Shown: positions 61,607-64,000 of the stretch, one piece after another
Numbering within the stretch: the stretch's first letter is position 1
How the letters are laid out: the number at the start of each line of letters is the position of its first letter
Origin: Geoalkalibacter_A sp034189505
GTDB lineage: Bacteria > Desulfobacterota > Desulfuromonadia > Desulfuromonadales > Geoalkalibacteraceae
Reading direction: 5' to 3'
Length of the DNA stretch: 64,000 nucleotides
NCBI GenBank assembly: GCA_034189505.1
Contig: JAXHUR010000003.1
Span: 4,990 to 68,989 of the forward strand
Notes under the pieces: model-generated
Seen by the model: the letters and a program-made list of their open reading frames with translations, nothing else
What the model was told of the DNA's origin: nothing
Databases searched by the model: none
Made by a program: the position numbers and the translations under genes

Positions 61607-61804
61607 TCTTCTCTCCTTTTTTCCGTAAAATAATTTTACTGACAAGGATAGCAGAACTTTGAAAAATTTCTCGCCCTGGCAGCGAAAAGCTTTGCAAGAG
61701 GCATTGGTCCTGAGTAGTTGACAGGCCATAATTATCGGTTAAACCTTAAATTACGCCCAATATCGGGTTATATCCTTTTATTATCTTAATTTCGCGAGGG
61801 CTTC

Positions 61805-62482
61805 ATGAACTACACCCCCCGTTCGGTCTGTATCAATGGTGACCTGGTCCCGGTTGCAGGCAGAAGGCATCAGGAAGATTCCACCTCACGCCTGGGAGAG
61901 GCGTTGGCTGAAGTCAACAAATGCTTTAGTGCGCAGGTAGATTTGCCGCTTGCTTTACACGCAGGGAATGAATGGCGCGGTCTTGTTCGCTCTCTTTCGA
62001 CCGCTTTCCAGATCGATTTTTTCTTGCGGCAGCGTCTTTTCCCCATAAAAATCGCGACCGGTATCGGGGCCGGAGAGGTGTCCGACGGCTACCGCGATGA
62101 CCGCAATATGGTCGGGGGGACGGCGGTAATGCGGGCCCGTCAGGGGATCGAGCTTGCCAGGCGTCATCGCGGCGGGGCTTTCCTCGCCACCGGAATCGCC
62201 CCTCTGGATACAGGTGCCAATACCATCTGCATTCTGCTGCAGACTATTTTCGAGACTTGGACTCGCAAACAGCTTGAGGCCTATCTTGCCTACCGCAAGT
62301 ATGGAACCGAGGCGTCGGCCGCTGAAAAGGTCGGTATTACTCAGTCGGCCCTGCATCAACGGCTGGCGGCAGCGCGGGCCAAAACTTATGAGCTGGCCGG
62401 GGAGCAGCTGCTGTGGTTTGTTGACCATTTTCCTGCTGTTGCAGAAGATGTGGGCGTTGGGAAGGAGGCAAAAAAGGGTTAA
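61805..62482 (+). CDS. SatD-like protein with C-terminal helix-turn-helix
   Basis: 225 aa. N-terminal part SVCINGDLVPVAGRRHQEDS, LHAGNEWRGLVRSLSTAF (cf. GDEFQGLL of SatD) and FPIKIATGIGAGEVSDGY follow the SatD pattern. Residues ~160-205 (YRKYGTEASAAEKVGITQSALHQRLAAARAK in part) look like a helix-turn-helix. Function of the family is poorly known. Its TAA and the convergent metallo-hydrolase TAA share the palindrome TTAA at 62479-62482. Confidence 0.72.
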   Translation: MNYTPRSVCINGDLVPVAGRRHQEDSTSRLGEALAEVNKCFSAQVDLPLALHAGNEWRGLVRSLSTAFQIDFFLRQRLFPIKIATGIGAGEVSDGYRDDRNMVGGTAVMRARQGIELARRHRGGAFLATGIAPLDTGANTICILLQTIFETWTRKQLEAYLAYRKYGTEASAAEKVGITQSALHQRLAAARAKTYELAGEQLLWFVDHFPAVAEDVGVGKEAKKG

Positions 62483-63342
62483 AATTCCCCCTTTCCCAGG
62501 TGCGAACGCAGATCCTGGTACGCCCTTTCAAGGTTTACAGGCAGAAACTGCTGGAATCCCGGAAGCGTTTCGTATTGAGGGAGGCTGAATTCCCTCTTGA
62601 CCTGATCCAGTGTCTTTCCTTCCTCGATCATCTGCAGGACTTCCGAAAAGAACGCCTTAAGAAATTTTTTAAATGCGGTCAGGTCTTCGGTGGCGCCGAT
62701 CTCGCCGTAGCCGGGCACGATTTTCCCGACCTTGAGGCGCTCCAGAAATTCCAGAGCCAGAATCCATTCCTGCATGTGTCCATCACCAAGATACCCGGCC
62801 GAACCGTTGTAGAAGAGATCGCTGGTGAACAGAATGCTCTCGTCCGGAAGGTAGACGACCGTATCGCCACTGCTGTGACCGGCCTCCATGTTGGTCAGTA
62901 TGATAGTGCGGCCACCGCGTTTCATGGTCAGCCCCTCGTTGAAAAATATCAGTGGGAATTCGATTTCACGAACTTCCTGCTCCAACTCCTTCCAGGTCTG
63001 CCAGGACATGAGTACGTCTTTGCCCGGCGGGAAATCAAGATCGATATAGCCGTAACCGCCATGGTGGTGGGTTAATATAAAGCTGCTCACCGGCTTCTTG
63101 GTGACCTGAGCAACCTGGGCGGTCAGGTCGCGGATTGCTCTGCCGGTAAAATGCGCGCCCGCCACTACCACATCCTCTTCGCACTCCATGACCAGCGCGT
63201 TGGATGAAGTTTGTCTCCCAGGTACGGCCAATGCTGCATAAATGCCCTCATCGAGCTTTTCAAGTCGATAGCTCGAAGGGGCCGCGAAAGCAGCTGGAAC
63301 CGTCACCAGGAATGCCACAAGAAGAGCAAAGAATGCACGCAT
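62479..63342 (-). CDS. exported metallo-beta-lactamase-fold protein with incomplete metal site
   Basis: 287 aa with a signal peptide (AFFALLVAFLVTVPAAFAA). MBL fold: VVVAGAHFTGRAIRDL, FILTHHHGGYGYIDL, MEAGHSSGDTVVYLPDESIL and VPGYGEIG. Compared with HxHxDH...H...D...H, the first-site His residues (THHH, GHSSGD) and the Asp (TSDLF) are kept, but the D-H of the second site reads G-Y and the last His is Tyr. It may bind one metal or have a non-hydrolytic role. Periplasmic. Confidence 0.8.
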   Translation of the reverse strand: MRAFFALLVAFLVTVPAAFAAPSSYRLEKLDEGIYAALAVPGRQTSSNALVMECEEDVVVAGAHFTGRAIRDLTAQVAQVTKKPVSSFILTHHHGGYGYIDLDFPPGKDVLMSWQTWKELEQEVREIEFPLIFFNEGLTMKRGGRTIILTNMEAGHSSGDTVVYLPDESILFTSDLFYNGSAGYLGDGHMQEWILALEFLERLKVGKIVPGYGEIGATEDLTAFKKFLKAFFSEVLQMIEEGKTLDQVKREFSLPQYETLPGFQQFLPVNLERAYQDLRSHLGKGEF

Positions 63343-63439
63343 AAGTCAGAATCCGACCTTTAAAATTAGGCAGTTTTTACTTTACCAGGATTCAGGCGGG
63401 GAATACAAGCCCCGGCTGTATCAAATGCCTTTTTTCATG

Positions 63440-63468
63440 TTGCATTTGAATCATGGATAAGATATACA
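63440..63468 (+). promoter_or_regulatory. probable tRNA-Arg promoter
   Basis: TTGCAT (63440-63445), a 17-base spacer and TATACA (63463-63468), 11 bases before the tRNA. An 8-bp inverted repeat TCAAATGC/GCATTTGA (63421-63449) overlaps the -35. Confidence 0.55.
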
Positions 63469-63479
63469 AGGCAGTCCAT

Positions 63480-63556
63480 GCGCAATTAGCTCAGTTGGAT
63501 AGAGCGTCGGCCTCCGGAGCCGAAGGTCGCAGGTTCGAATCCTGCATTGCGCACCA
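63480..63556 (+). tRNA. tRNA-Arg (anticodon CCG)
   Basis: 77 nt including an encoded CCA. Acceptor stem GCGCAAT/ATTGCGC, D arm with AGCTCAGTTGGATAGAGC, anticodon loop CTCCGGA giving CCG (reads CGG), and T arm CGCAGGTTCGAATCCTGC. All arms pair. Confidence 0.97.
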
Positions 63557-63654
63557 ATAAAATCAAGTTTTTTCGACATAGATTCAGGCACTTGGGCAGG
63601 TCCGACCCCGCACCACCCCTGAAAAAACTTCCGGCATACCCCTCCCTTTTGATC

Positions 63655-63723
63655 TTACTCCAACTCTGCCTTCATCTGTTCAAATTGCTCATGATCGATC
63701 TCCCCGCGAGCATTGTTACCACC
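63655..63723 (-). pseudogene. SHOCT-domain remnant
   Basis: The minus strand encodes GGNNARGEIDHEQFEQMKAELE and a stop, the typical C-terminal SHOCT motif (ARGEI..EEFEQMK..L). No upstream part of such a gene is in frame; a hairpin lies immediately upstream. Likely the tail of a lost small membrane protein. The stretch 63557-63654 after the tRNA shows nothing definite. Confidence 0.5.
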
Positions 63724-63726
63724 TGA

Positions 63727-63764
63727 AGAAACGGCCCCGAAAATCTCCGGAGCCGTTTCTTTTT
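63727..63764 (+). terminator. terminator-like hairpin
   Basis: AGAAACGGC (63727-63735) pairs with GCCGTTTCT (63752-63760), followed by TTTT on the plus strand. May end the tRNA transcript. Confidence 0.6.
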
Positions 63765-63779
63765 CATCTGCGGTTGCTA

Positions 63780-63917
63780 TTAGCGCATTCCACCTCCGTG
63801 GCCAGGGCCGTGCGGCCAGTCACCCGGTTCCATGTGCCCTTCTTGGGTACCGCCGGGTCCGGGAACATAGCCGTTTTCGAAGTTTTTGAGGCTGCATCTC
63901 GACCTGAAAAGAACGGC
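63780..63917 (-). pseudogene. Gly/His-rich C-terminal fragment
   Basis: A minus-strand frame of about 46 codons ends NGYVPGPGG...HMEPGDWPHGPGHGGGMR and a stop; it has no start codon and is closed upstream by a stop at 63921-63923. It looks like the end of a real Gly/His-rich small protein but is incomplete. No family recognised. The last 80 bases of the window hold nothing clear. Confidence 0.35.
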
Positions 63918-64000
63918 GGATCATAAAGATTTGGGGCACTCCAGTATTTCATCATCTGAAGAATAATCATGGTATCTCAAGCTGATCTTTGCTCCTTGCG

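Noticed and set aside
63764..63970. 68-codon minus-strand frame at the window end
   Set aside because: A different frame over the same bases encodes the more protein-like Gly/His-rich tail; neither is convincing as an intact gene.

Overview
The window looks like chromosomal DNA of a strictly anaerobic or microaerophilic desulfuromonad (Geobacter/Pelobacter/Desulfuromonas type). The basis is gene content: split glycine decarboxylase (GcvPA/GcvPB), the two-part methylene-THF reductase MetV/MetF, pyruvate phosphate dikinase, a NapH/NapG-type polyferredoxin, DUF1858 and hemerythrin proteins, a chemoreceptor with a C-terminal hemerythrin domain, and many small Fe-S proteins. This is inferred from families, not from a database search. 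The DNA is GC-rich, densely coded and mostly housekeeping. I see no CRISPR array, prophage or intact insertion sequence.

Layout. 1-3.5 kb: trpS (cut by the window edge), a leader with a tryptophan-rich peptide and terminator, a small unknown gene and lon, all on the minus strand. 3.6-10.1 kb: polA, an AsmA/YdbH-like envelope protein and a YnbE/YdbL-like lipoprotein. 10.1-13.4 kb: a receiver-PilZ protein, a lone pseudopilin, then DUF1858, a shortened Fe-S oxidoreductase and a hemerythrin. 13.5-21.7 kb: mgtE, recO, glyQS, ppdK. 21.8-28.7 kb: a zinc-ribbon protein, endonuclease V, a DUF2520 oxidoreductase, an FAH-family hydrolase, rhomboid protease, radical SAM protein and an oxygen-sensing-type chemoreceptor. 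28.8-32.8 kb: thiFSGHE under a TPP riboswitch and terminator. 32.9-34.3 kb: a small helical protein and an AAA protein with its catalytic motifs lost. 34.3-41.9 kb: a permease and a run of extracytoplasmic proteins ending in a NapH-NapG fusion. 42-46.8 kb: a coiled-coil protein, a GGDEF response regulator, a gap holding an sRNA candidate and a MITE-like element, a DAHP synthase, then yggT-divIVA-yggU and an FmdB protein. 46.9-57.4 kb: folD, metV, metF, gcvT, gcvH, gcvPA, gcvPB, a TonB-like protein, then convergent pta and ackA. 57.6-64 kb: ferredoxin, tatA, a DUF3426 protein, hpt, DUF1573, a ferritin-like protein, a SatD-like protein, an atypical metallo-beta-lactamase-fold protein, tRNA-Arg(CCG) and decayed gene fragments.

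How the parts work together. folD, metVF and gcvTHP form a compact folate one-carbon module that links glycine, methylene-THF and methyl-THF; pta and ackA nearby add acetyl-CoA/acetate conversion. The thi genes make the thiazole half of thiamine and join the two halves. The strongest regulatory observation is the trpS leader: a 25-codon peptide with three Trp codons in five, followed by mutually exclusive hairpins and a terminator, which fits classical ribosome-mediated attenuation of tryptophanyl-tRNA synthetase. Other points of interest are the pseudo-AAA protein, the joined YnbE-YdbL lipoprotein, the NapH-NapG fusion with an internal twin-arginine segment, and a short element flanked by 10-bp direct repeats.
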